Part shown: one piece after another, positions 1-5,141 of the stretch
Position numbering within the stretch: the first letter of the stretch is position 1
How the letters are laid out: every line of letters begins with the position of its first letter
Assembly (NCBI GenBank): GCA_014379785.1
Contig: JACMLD010000385.1
Span: 1-5,458, forward strand
Origin: Chitinophagaceae bacterium
GTDB lineage: Bacteria > Bacteroidota > Bacteroidia > Chitinophagales > Chitinophagaceae
Length of the DNA stretch: 5,458 bases
Reading direction: 5' to 3'
Made by a program: the position numbers and the translations under genes
The notes under the pieces: model-generated
Seen by the model: the letters and a program-made list of their open reading frames with translations, nothing else
What the model was told of the DNA's origin: nothing
Database searches by the model: none

Positions 1-82
1 CGAAGGGCATGTTACCGTATATATCTGTCTCCCGCTTACCGAGCAGGTTTAGATTCGGGCCGTTTATTATTGCGATATGCAT
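1..82 (-). CDS. aroQ: Type II 3-dehydroquinate dehydratase, N-terminal fragment
   Basis: This is the 5' end of a gene that runs off the left edge. The enzyme dehydrates 3-dehydroquinate to 3-dehydroshikimate in the cytoplasm, the third step of the shikimate pathway to aromatic amino acids. Translation from the ATG at 82-80 gives 27 residues beginning MHIAIINGPNLNLLGKRE and continuing TDIYGNMPF. The motif INGPNLNLLGxRExxIYG is the signature N-terminus of the type II (dodecameric, AroQ) family. By family alignment, Asn10, Arg17 and Tyr22 match the active-site Asn, the catalytic Arg and the catalytic Tyr of the flexible lid. The start lies 24 nt after the carA stop with no terminator or clear promoter between them, so co-transcription with carA is likely (inference). 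The leader has no Shine-Dalgarno sequence. The fragment is too short to judge the rest of the gene. Confidence 0.93.
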   Translation of the reverse strand, partial: MHIAIINGPNLNLLGKRETDIYGNMPF

Positions 83-106
83 GTCTAAAAATAACTCATT
101 TCGAGC

Positions 107-1213
107 CTATTTATTCCCTTCGATCAATTTCATAAAATCATCAAACAGATACCTGCTGTCATGCGGGCCGGGAGTGGCTTCCGGATGATACTGCACAGAG
201 AAAGCAGGTTTGTTTTTCACCCTGATTCCTTCGATGGACTGGTCATTCAGGTTGACATGCGTCACCTCTATATTTGCTGACTTCTTTACTGCCTCGCCGT
301 CTACGCCGAATCCGTGATTCTGCGTAGTGATTTCACTTCTTCCTGTGATGAGATTTTTCACGGGATGGTTGAGTCCGCGATGGCCATGATGCATTTTAAA
401 AGTTGGAATATCATTGGCAAGTGCGAGTAGCTGATGTCCGAGACAAATACCAAACAATGGCTTCTCTTCACGCAGTATTTCTTTCACCGTATCAATGGCA
501 TATCCCATTGCGGATGGATCACCGGGACCATTGGAAATAAAGTAGCCATCGGGATTGAAAGCTTTCAATTCGGAAACTGCAGTCTTTGCGGGAAATACTT
601 TTACAAATGCACCTCTTTCAGTCATGCATTGCAGAATATTTTTCTTCACCCCATAATCCATGACGGCGATCCTCACCTTGCTGTTTGGATCTCCCGCTTC
701 ATATGATTCTTTGGTAGACACTATACTTGCGAGTTCAAGTCCATTCATATCGGGTACTCCTGCAAGTCTTTTCTTCAATTCTTCCACGTCATCTATGTCT
801 GAAGAGATGATACAGTTCATCGCTCCTTTTGTGCGGACATGTGCAACCAGGTCACGGGTATCCACCCCTTCTATGCAAACAATATTGCTTTTTTTCAGGT
901 AGTCGCTCAACGTGCCTTTTGCCTGTTTTCTGCTGAATTGCTCCTCGAGATTTCTGCCTATCAGTCCGAGTATCTTTACACCGCTTGATTCAATATCGAG
1001 GTCATTCACGCCGTAGTTGCCGATATGGGCATTGTTCATGATGAGGACCTGGCCGTAGTAGCTGGGGTCTGTAAACACTTCCTGATAACCGGTCATGCCG
1101 GTATTGAAACAAAGTTCCCCGGTGGTGGTACCGGTGGCACCAAATGCACGGCCGTAGTGAACGGTTCCGTCCTGAAGTACTAGTATCGCTGGCTGTTGTG
1201 ATTGATCGGGCAT
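107..1213 (-). CDS. carA: Carbamoyl-phosphate synthase small (glutaminase) subunit
   Basis: CarA hydrolyses glutamine and passes ammonia to CarB, which makes carbamoyl phosphate for pyrimidine and arginine synthesis. From the chosen start the protein has 368 residues, normal for the family. The N-terminal small-subunit domain covers about residues 8-150, with the conserved FNTGMTGYQE at 36-45. The class I glutamine amidotransferase domain follows, with GPGDP at 229-233, the nucleophile elbow FGICLGHQ at 254-261 (Cys257), HGHRGLNHP at 276-284, and His343 and Glu345 in YHPEATPGPHDS. The triad is therefore intact. An in-frame ATG at 1276 would add 21 residues. I reject it because it lies in the T-tract of the upstream rplQ terminator, and the family begins near the ILVLQDG segment. 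The gene stands alone after that terminator, so it probably has its own promoter. The partner gene carB is not in the window. Confidence 0.97.
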   Translation of the reverse strand: MPDQSQQPAILVLQDGTVHYGRAFGATGTTTGELCFNTGMTGYQEVFTDPSYYGQVLIMNNAHIGNYGVNDLDIESSGVKILGLIGRNLEEQFSRKQAKGTLSDYLKKSNIVCIEGVDTRDLVAHVRTKGAMNCIISSDIDDVEELKKRLAGVPDMNGLELASIVSTKESYEAGDPNSKVRIAVMDYGVKKNILQCMTERGAFVKVFPAKTAVSELKAFNPDGYFISNGPGDPSAMGYAIDTVKEILREEKPLFGICLGHQLLALANDIPTFKMHHGHRGLNHPVKNLITGRSEITTQNHGFGVDGEAVKKSANIEVTHVNLNDQSIEGIRVKNKPAFSVQYHPEATPGPHDSRYLFDDFMKLIEGNK

Positions 1214-1233
1214 GTTTGTATAGAAAAGTTTTG

Positions 1234-1241
1234 CAAAGAAA
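1234..1241 (-). promoter_or_regulatory. Possible carA promoter, -7 element
   Basis: On the minus strand this octamer reads TTTCTTTG, seven of eight matches to the Bacteroidota -7 consensus TAnnTTTG. It lies 20 nt before the chosen carA start and just after the rplQ terminator, where a promoter is expected. I see no convincing TTG-type -33 element at the usual distance, and the region is T-rich, so a chance match is possible. Confidence 0.35.
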
Positions 1242-1276
1242 AACAATCGGTGGTTTTTTGCCGATATTTTTTTCAT

Positions 1277-1306
1277 AAAAAAACCCCGCTCTGGAAGAAC
1301 GGGGTT
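1277..1306 (-). terminator. Rho-independent terminator of the rplQ operon
   Basis: On the minus strand AACCCCG (1306-1300) pairs with CGGGGTT (1288-1282), giving a 7-bp stem around an 11-nt loop. The transcript runs straight into a run of seven T (1283-1277, overlapping the last two stem bases). The hairpin begins about 20 nt after the rplQ stop codon. No T-run flanks it on the plus strand, so it works only in the direction of the ribosomal operon. It ends the infA-to-rplQ transcription unit and separates it from carA. Confidence 0.9.
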
Positions 1307-1327
1307 GATATCGGGAAGAGAAGGGAA

Positions 1328-1816
1328 TTAAGCTTCCTTTGTCTCTTTTGGTTCTGCTGCTTCTTCTGTAGTAGCTGCGTCGGCCTTTTTCTTGCTGGCA
1401 CCGCGACGGGTTCTTTTTGCCGGTTCTGCCTTTGTTTCTGCAGTTTTACCGTAGACGTCGTTGAAATCAACCAGTTCGATCATTGCCTGTTCGGCGTTGT
1501 CACCAACTCTTGCACCAAGCTTGATGATACGTGTGTAACCACCTGGACGGCCGGCTACTTTTTCTGCTACTGCACCAAAGAGTTCTTTACTTGCCTCTTT
1601 GTCCTGCAGGTAGCTGAAAACCACACGACGCTGGTGCGTAGTGTTTTCTTTAGCCTTGGTAATCAATGGTTCTACATATACACGCAAAGCCTTTGCTTTT
1701 GCGAGCGTAGTTACAATGCGCTTGTGATTGATGAGTTCACATGCCAGATTGCTAAGGAGGGCTTTTCTGTGAGAAGCCGTCCTGCTGAGATTTTTGATTT
1801 TGTCGCCGTGACGCAT
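1328..1816 (-). CDS. rplQ: 50S ribosomal protein L17 (bL17) with C-terminal extension
   Basis: L17 binds 23S rRNA near the peptide exit side of the large subunit. The protein has 162 residues. Residues 1-121 are the conserved core: the N-terminal MRHG and SHRKALLSNLA segment, KAKALRVYVEPLITKAK at 40-56, GGYTRIIKLGARVGDNAEQA at 92-111 and the closing IELVDFN at 113-119. Residues 122-162 form a low-complexity tail rich in Lys, Ala and Glu, with a basic half (KRTRRGASKKK) followed by an acidic half (TTEEAAEPKETKE). Proteobacterial L17 stops near residue 127, so the tail is extra; similar tails are common in Bacteroidota. The gene follows rpoA after 63 nt and is the last gene before the terminator, the usual end of the alpha operon. 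Confidence 0.98.
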   Translation of the reverse strand: MRHGDKIKNLSRTASHRKALLSNLACELINHKRIVTTLAKAKALRVYVEPLITKAKENTTHQRRVVFSYLQDKEASKELFGAVAEKVAGRPGGYTRIIKLGARVGDNAEQAMIELVDFNDVYGKTAETKAEPAKRTRRGASKKKADAATTEEAAEPKETKEA

Positions 1817-1836
1817 GACTTTGAGTTTTTATATTC

Positions 1837-1863
1837 CCTCACACCGTGTCAGGAATTGTGAGG
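1837..1863 (-). other. Inverted repeat in the rpoA-rplQ spacer
   Basis: In the 63-nt gap between rpoA and rplQ, CCTCACA (minus strand, 1863-1857) is perfectly complementary to TGTGAGG (1843-1837), with a 13-nt loop. No T-run follows, so it is not an intrinsic terminator. The hairpin ends 20 nt before the rplQ ATG. It could be a processing or stabilising hairpin, or a translational control site for rplQ. Only the 7-bp perfect stem is directly seen. Confidence 0.45.
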
Positions 1864-1879
1864 TACTAGTGAATAGAAA

Positions 1880-2881
1880 TTAATAATCTTCTTTATCCAG
1901 TCCGAGTTTGCTCAGATCCATACCGAAATGCAAACCTCTTTCTCCGAGTACCTGCTCAATTTCTGCAAGGGATTTCTGTCCGAAGTTGCGGAACTTCATA
2001 AGATCTTCCTGCTCGTATTGAACCAGCTCGCTGAGTGAATTGATTTTTGCTGCCTTGAGACAGTTGAAGGCACGAACAGAAAGATCGAGATCTTCGAGTG
2101 GTGTCTTCAGTATCTTGCGGAGCTGCAAGGTTTGTTCGTCAACCAGGTCTTCTTTCTTCTCTTCCTTATTGTCGAAAGTGATGTTCTCATCAGTGATGAT
2201 CATCAGATGCTGGATGAGAATTCTTGAAGCCTGTTTAACAGCTTCTTCCGGGTGAATGGTACCGTCTGTCGAAACTTCCATGATCAGTTTCTCGTAGTCG
2301 GTGCGCTGTTCAACACGGGTATTCTCAATCGTGTATTTTACATTCTTTATGGGAGTGTAGATAGAATCGATCGGAATATAACCCAGCGGTGCATCTTTTA
2401 CCTTATTGTCTTCTGCGGGTACATAACCACGGCCTTTGCCGATGGTCAGTTCGATGTCAAGTTTTGAGCTTGAATCCATTGTGCAGAGGAGCAGTTCAGG
2501 GTTCATCACCTGGAAGCTTTGGGTGCCTTCCTGGATCATGCCCGCTGTAAATTCTGTTTTACCTTTTATGTGAAGGGAAATCTTCTCGTTTGCAACCTCA
2601 TGGTCTACGCTTCTTTTGAAACGCACCTGTTTCAGGTTGAGGATGATTTCGGTTACATCTTCAGTTACACCTTTGATGGTAGCAAATTCATGCTCCACGC
2701 CTTCAATCCGGATACCAACAATAGCGTATCCCTCCAGTGAACTCAGCAGAACTCTGCGAAGAGAGTTGCCAACGGTTACAGCAAAACCGGGTTCCAAAGG
2801 ACGGAATTCAAATTGAGCTTCAAAATCAGTTGCTTTTTGCAACACGATTTTGTCAGGTTTCTGGAAATTTAAGATGGCCAT
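1880..2881 (-). CDS. rpoA: DNA-directed RNA polymerase alpha subunit
   Basis: RpoA dimerises to start RNA polymerase assembly, and its C-terminal domain contacts upstream DNA and activators. The protein has 333 residues, close to the usual 310-330. The N-terminal assembly domain (about 1-235) carries the GNSLRRVLLSSLEGYA dimerisation helix at 38-53. A charged linker (NKEEKKEDLVDEQ, 238-250) leads into the C-terminal domain at about 251-325. In that domain, SVRAFNCLKAAKI (268-280) aligns with the E. coli 265-determinant: Arg270 corresponds to Arg265 and Asn273 to Asn268. FGQKSLAEI (300-308) keeps the Gly, Lys and Ser of the second DNA-contacting loop, so UP-element style contacts look preserved. 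The gene starts 40 nt after rpsD, and its leader (CTGAAATTTCAAAT) has no Shine-Dalgarno sequence. Confidence 0.99.
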   Translation of the reverse strand: MAILNFQKPDKIVLQKATDFEAQFEFRPLEPGFAVTVGNSLRRVLLSSLEGYAIVGIRIEGVEHEFATIKGVTEDVTEIILNLKQVRFKRSVDHEVANEKISLHIKGKTEFTAGMIQEGTQSFQVMNPELLLCTMDSSSKLDIELTIGKGRGYVPAEDNKVKDAPLGYIPIDSIYTPIKNVKYTIENTRVEQRTDYEKLIMEVSTDGTIHPEEAVKQASRILIQHLMIITDENITFDNKEEKKEDLVDEQTLQLRKILKTPLEDLDLSVRAFNCLKAAKINSLSELVQYEQEDLMKFRNFGQKSLAEIEQVLGERGLHFGMDLSKLGLDKEDY

Positions 2882-2921
2882 ATTTGAAATTTCAGTTTTT
2901 AAAATGTTGTGCCCGCAAGGA

Positions 2922-3527
2922 TTACTTAGAGTAAAGCTCCACGATCAGTTGTTCTTTGATATTCTCAGGAACGCTTTCACGCTCAGGGTATGCGATGAAC
3001 GTACCGGTTTGTTCAGTTTCGTTCCAGTCAAGCCAGTTGAACTTTGGATTCTTGCCACGGATCTGGCTGGTGATTCCTGTGAGTCCTGCTGTTTTTTCTT
3101 TCAGTCCAATGACATCACCTGCACTCAGTTGGAATGAAGGTATGTTCAGCACGTCGCCATTCACTGTAATGTGCTTATGGCTTACGAGCTGACGGGCAGC
3201 CGGACGTGAAGGAGCGATACCGAGACGGAAAACTGTATTGTCGAGACGGGCTTCCAGCAACTTGATGAGGTTTTCACCGGTAACACCTTTGCGGCGTGAA
3301 GCTTCTTCAAATGTTTTGCGGAACTGGCGCTCGAGCACACCATAAGTGTACTTAGCCTTTTGTTTTTCACGAAGCTGCAAAGCATATTCTCCAAGACTCT
3401 TACGTTTGCGTGATGCACCGTGCTGTCCGGGAGGATTACTGTTTTTGTTCAGCCATTTACCATTGCCGAGAATCGGCTCTCCGAAAATGCGGGAAATTTT
3501 GGTCTTTGGACCAGTGTAACGTGCCAT
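2922..3527 (-). CDS. rpsD: 30S ribosomal protein S4 (uS4)
   Basis: S4 is one of the primary 16S rRNA binders that nucleate assembly of the 30S body. In several bacteria it also represses its own operon at a structured mRNA leader. The protein has 201 residues, typical for the family. It begins MARYTGPKTKISR, followed by the RQFRKTFEEA segment at 67-76. The S4 RNA-binding fold covers about 91-155, including LLEARLDNTVFRLG and ARQLVSHKHITVNG, and the protein ends with the conserved LIVELYSK. The N-terminal region has no cysteines, so this is the zinc-free form. The gene is preceded by a 107-nt structured spacer after rpsK and followed by rpoA after 40 nt. The window shows no second rpsD copy. 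Confidence 0.99.
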   Translation of the reverse strand: MARYTGPKTKISRIFGEPILGNGKWLNKNSNPPGQHGASRKRKSLGEYALQLREKQKAKYTYGVLERQFRKTFEEASRRKGVTGENLIKLLEARLDNTVFRLGIAPSRPAARQLVSHKHITVNGDVLNIPSFQLSAGDVIGLKEKTAGLTGITSQIRGKNPKFNWLDWNETEQTGTFIAYPERESVPENIKEQLIVELYSK

Positions 3528-3552
3528 AGTATTTGTTTGATTTTTTAATGAC

Positions 3553-3626
3553 GGTACACAATCAGTAAAAATCTAAAATTAATTGTGCACCCGGTTATAA
3601 ATATACCTTCCCACCGTAGCGGGAAG
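3553..3626 (-). other. Structured rpsD leader: two inverted repeats in the rpsK-rpsD spacer
   Basis: The 107-nt spacer holds two inverted repeats. In transcript order, the first is CTTCCC/GGGAAG (3626-3621 with 3612-3607, 8-nt loop). The second is a 10-bp arm pair, GGTGCACAAT (3591-3582) with ATTGTGTACC (3562-3553), around a 19-nt A/T-rich loop. The one imperfect position in the second stem (3588 with 3556) is a G-U pair in the minus-strand RNA but A-C on the other strand. The loop of the first hairpin contains a pentamer (3613-3617) complementary to 3551-3555 at the base of the second stem, so a pseudoknot or switch is possible. Neither stem is followed by a strong U-run. The position just before rpsD fits an S4-type autoregulatory leader, but this assignment is inferred. 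Confidence 0.5.
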
Positions 3627-3634
3627 AATAAAAA

Positions 3635-4054
3635 CTAAACTCTTCTTTTCTTTGGTGGACGGCAACCATTGTGTGGAAGCGGAGTCACATCTTTAATCAT
3701 AACTATCTCGATGCCTGACTGAGAAAGCGCTCTCATAGCACCTTCACGGCCTGAACCAGGACCTTTGACATATACATCCACTTTTTTAAGACCCGCGTCA
3801 AACGCAGTTTTTGCTGCATCAGATGCTGCCATCTGTGCTGCGTATGGAGTGTTTTTCTTTGAACCTTTAAAACCCATTTTACCGGCAGATGACCAGGAAA
3901 TAACCTGACCCTGCTTGTTGGTAAGACTGATGATGAGGTTGTTGAAACTTGCACTGATATGTGCATCGCCGTAACTGTCGACCTTTACGATTCTTTTTTT
4001 CGCTGCAGCCTTGGCGTTGTTGCCCTGCTGACCCTTTGCTTGTGCTTTTGCCAT
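3635..4054 (-). CDS. rpsK: 30S ribosomal protein S11 (uS11)
   Basis: S11 sits on the platform of the 30S subunit, where it helps form the mRNA exit and E site. The protein has 139 residues, about ten more than E. coli S11; the extra length is a basic, Ala/Gln/Lys-rich N-terminus (1-20). The core includes SFNNLIISLTN at 36-46, GFKGSKKNTPYAAQ at 61-74, the strongly conserved KGPGSGREGAMRAL at 97-110, and the C-terminal DVTPLPHNGCRPPKKRRV. The His-Asn-Gly at 128-130 is the site where the E. coli protein carries an isoaspartate, so the same modification is plausible. It is unusually far (154 nt) from rpsM and 107 nt from rpsD, both gaps being structured. Confidence 0.99.
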   Translation of the reverse strand: MAKAQAKGQQGNNAKAAAKKRIVKVDSYGDAHISASFNNLIISLTNKQGQVISWSSAGKMGFKGSKKNTPYAAQMAASDAAKTAFDAGLKKVDVYVKGPGSGREGAMRALSQSGIEIVMIKDVTPLPHNGCRPPKKRRV

Positions 4055-4208
4055 GTTTGAAATAGGTAATCTTTAATAATGATTGATTCCGGCCATTGCT
4101 GGACAAAACCCGAACCCGTTCTCCCCCTGCACCAGGGATCTAAACCAGTCCGGTAAAAACCGGTGCATATAGATGTTCAAAAGGCCCAGCATACGCTGAG
4201 CCTGAGAA
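4055..4208 (-). other. Structured 154-nt spacer between rpsM and rpsK
   Basis: This gap is long for adjacent genes in this operon and contains no credible ORF. In transcript order it has the hairpin at 4203-4182 (listed separately) and then CCGGT-TTTT-ACCGG (4163-4150, 5-bp stem and 4-nt loop). Next is a G-rich stretch including CCCTG-GTG-CAGGG (4137-4125). A hexamer TGCACC (4167-4162) is perfectly complementary to GGTGCA (4133-4128). That long pairing overlaps both short hairpins, so two alternative folds exist. CTGG/CCAG and GGAC/GTCC segments near 4151-4145 and 4104-4099 offer further long-range contacts. The last 25 nt before the rpsK ATG are A/T-rich and unstructured. It is a candidate cis-regulatory RNA; the ligand is unknown. 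Confidence 0.45.
4179..4203 (-). terminator. Terminator-like hairpin just after rpsM
   Basis: On the minus strand AGGCTCAGC (4203-4195) pairs with GCTGGGCCT (4190-4182), giving a 9-bp stem with a GTAT loop. Four T follow (4182-4179), of which the first is the last stem base. The single irregular pair (4199 with 4186) is G-U in the transcript and A-C on the other strand. The stem begins 5 nt after the rpsM stop codon. Full termination here would silence rpsK, rpsD, rpoA and rplQ unless they have another promoter. The T-run is short, so I read it as a partial terminator, attenuator or mRNA-end stabilising hairpin. Confidence 0.5.
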
Positions 4209-4589
4209 TTATTTCTTAGGTGCCTTCTTCTTACCGGCAACTGTCTTACGCTTTCCTTTACGCGTACGGCTGTTGGTACGTGTGCGCTGACCGCGGACGG
4301 GAAGACCTTTACGATGACGCAAGCCACGGTAGCAGGCGATATCCAGCAAACGCTTGATACTCATCTGCACCTCACTGCGCAACTGACCTTCTACTTTAAA
4401 TTCCGTATTGATGATGTTACGAATTGCGTTCAATTCTTCATCATCCCACTGGTTTACTTTCTTGCTCAGATCAATCTCAGCCTTGCCGAGTATATACTGT
4501 GCAGTAGCACGTCCAATACCGAAGATATAGGTCAGGCCTATTTCTCCTCTTTTATTTTTTGGTAAGTCAACACCGGCAATACGAGCCAT
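4209..4589 (-). CDS. rpsM: 30S ribosomal protein S13 (uS13)
   Basis: S13 lies in the head of the 30S subunit, forms intersubunit bridges to the large subunit and touches P-site tRNA with its C-terminal tail. The protein has 126 residues, the usual length. It starts MARIAGVDLPKNKRGEIGLTYIFGIG, where residues 13-60 form the helix-two-turn-helix region with the IFGIGRATA turn. The conserved RGLRHRKGLPVRGQRTRTNSRTRKG motif lies at 88-112, followed by a very basic tail (KRKTVAGKKKAPKK) that threads toward the tRNA. The gene is 57 nt after rpmJ, and its leader (ACAGAAATAACT) is A-rich with no Shine-Dalgarno sequence. Confidence 0.99.
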   Translation of the reverse strand: MARIAGVDLPKNKRGEIGLTYIFGIGRATAQYILGKAEIDLSKKVNQWDDEELNAIRNIINTEFKVEGQLRSEVQMSIKRLLDIACYRGLRHRKGLPVRGQRTRTNSRTRKGKRKTVAGKKKAPKK

Positions 4590-4646
4590 AGTTATTTCTG
4601 TTTTCGATTTTTACTTTACTTTAAGGTCTAAGCCTGCACCTCAGGA

Positions 4647-4763
4647 TTATCCCTGTCTCTGCTTGTAACGCGGGTTCTTCTTGTTAATGATGAACAGCTT
4701 GCCTTTGCGCTTTACCAGCTTGCAATCAGCACTGCGTTTTTTAATGGATGCTCTAACTTTCAT
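4647..4763 (-). CDS. rpmJ: 50S ribosomal protein L36 (bL36), zinc-ligand-poor form
   Basis: This 38-residue gene is short enough to be missed by ORF finders. It begins MKVRASIKKRSADCKLVKRK and ends NPRYKQRQG, diagnostic of L36, the smallest large-subunit protein, which stabilises 23S rRNA near the L7/L12 stalk base. In the zinc-binding form three Cys and one His hold a zinc ion (E. coli Cys11, Cys14, Cys27, His33). Here only Cys14 remains; the other positions are Ser11, Asn27 and Tyr33, so zinc binding is not expected. Single-Cys L36 is, as far as I recall, normal for Bacteroidota. The gene sits 15 nt after infA and 57 nt before rpsM, its expected place. It starts at ATG 4763-4761 and stops at TAA 4649-4647. 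Confidence 0.97.
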   Translation of the reverse strand: MKVRASIKKRSADCKLVKRKGKLFIINKKNPRYKQRQG

Positions 4764-4778
4764 GACTTTATTTTTGTC

Positions 4779-4997
4779 TTATTTATACCTGAAAATGATC
4801 CTTCCGCGACTCAAATCATAGGGGCTCATCTCCACCCCTACCTTATCCCCCGGCAAAATACGGATGTAGTGCATCCGCATCTTCCCCGAAATAGTGGCCA
4901 GTATCTCATGTCCATTCTCCAACTTAACCTTAAACATTGCGTTGCTCAATGCTTCTACGATAACTCCATCCTGTTTAATTAGTGCCTGTTTTGCCAT
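4779..4997 (-). CDS. infA: Translation initiation factor IF-1
   Basis: IF-1 binds the A site of the 30S subunit during initiation and helps IF-2 and IF-3 select the start codon. The 72-residue length is exactly that of the family. The protein is a single S1-type OB fold. Recognisable parts are KQDGVIVEALSNAMFKVKLENGHEILATISGKMRMHYIRILPGDKV and the closing SPYDLSRGRIIFRYK. It is the first gene of the cluster in this window, 15 nt before rpmJ. Upstream lies a 280-bp spacer with a promoter box rather than secY or map, so the unit is probably transcribed from its own promoter here. The leader CACCCAAAAAAT is A-rich with no Shine-Dalgarno sequence, as is typical of Bacteroidota. Confidence 0.99.
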   Translation of the reverse strand: MAKQALIKQDGVIVEALSNAMFKVKLENGHEILATISGKMRMHYIRILPGDKVGVEMSPYDLSRGRIIFRYK

Positions 4998-5011
4998 ATT
5001 TTTTGGGTGTG

Positions 5012-5046
5012 CAAAGATAGGAGAATTCTATGAGAATTATAAAAAC
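5012..5046 (-). promoter_or_regulatory. Promoter of the infA-rplQ operon
   Basis: On the minus strand TATCTTTG at 5019-5012 is a full match to the Bacteroidota -7 consensus TAnnTTTG, followed by the frequent C. The -33 element is weak: GTTTTT at 5046-5041, 21 nt upstream, is the best candidate and lacks the TTG core. Transcription would start near 5006, leaving a leader of about ten nucleotides before the infA ATG. The position right before the first gene of the cluster supports it. Confidence 0.7.
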
Positions 5047-5063
5047 TTGATCAATAGAATTCT
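5022..5063. repeat. Two identical AGAATTCT palindromes around the infA promoter
   Basis: The perfect 8-bp palindrome AGAATTCT occurs at 5022-5029 and again at 5056-5063, 34 bp apart centre to centre. A related partial copy, AGAATTA, lies between them at 5033-5039. The first copy falls between the -7 box and the -33 region, the second just upstream of the -33 region. The layout resembles paired operators, but the region is A/T-rich and no regulator is visible. Confidence 0.4.
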
Positions 5064-5141
5064 TATTTGAGGAAAGAATGGGTCATGCGAAAAGACAGGT
5101 TTCAAGTAAGCTGTTGACAATCAATACGTTGAGTTTTAGGA

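Noticed and set aside
1214..1276. Longer N-terminus for CarA
   Set aside because: The ATG lies in the terminator T-tract, the added residues match no family, and the shorter form fits the usual CarA length.
1202..1861. Plus-strand 219-codon ORF opposite rplQ
   Set aside because: It is antisense to L17, rich in Cys and Phe, and crosses the terminator and intergenic gaps. It is an open frame created by the composition of the real gene.
3598..3605. TATATTTA (minus strand) as a -7 promoter box for rpsD
   Set aside because: The last base of the consensus is missing and there is no -33 TTG at a proper distance; it is probably chance in an A/T-rich spacer.
3607..3626. Hairpin after rpsK as an intrinsic terminator
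   Set aside because: The 6-bp stem is followed on the minus strand by GTATATTT, not a U-run, so it is kept only as part of a possible leader structure.
4073..4327. Minus-strand ORF overlapping the rpsM 3' end and the spacer
   Set aside because: It is an out-of-frame shadow of rpsM whose tail is translated from the structured spacer, with no family resemblance.
5114..5119. TTGACA on the plus strand as a -35 box
   Set aside because: Bacteroidota housekeeping promoters do not use TTGACA/TATAAT, no matching -10 follows, and there is no plus-strand gene for it to drive.
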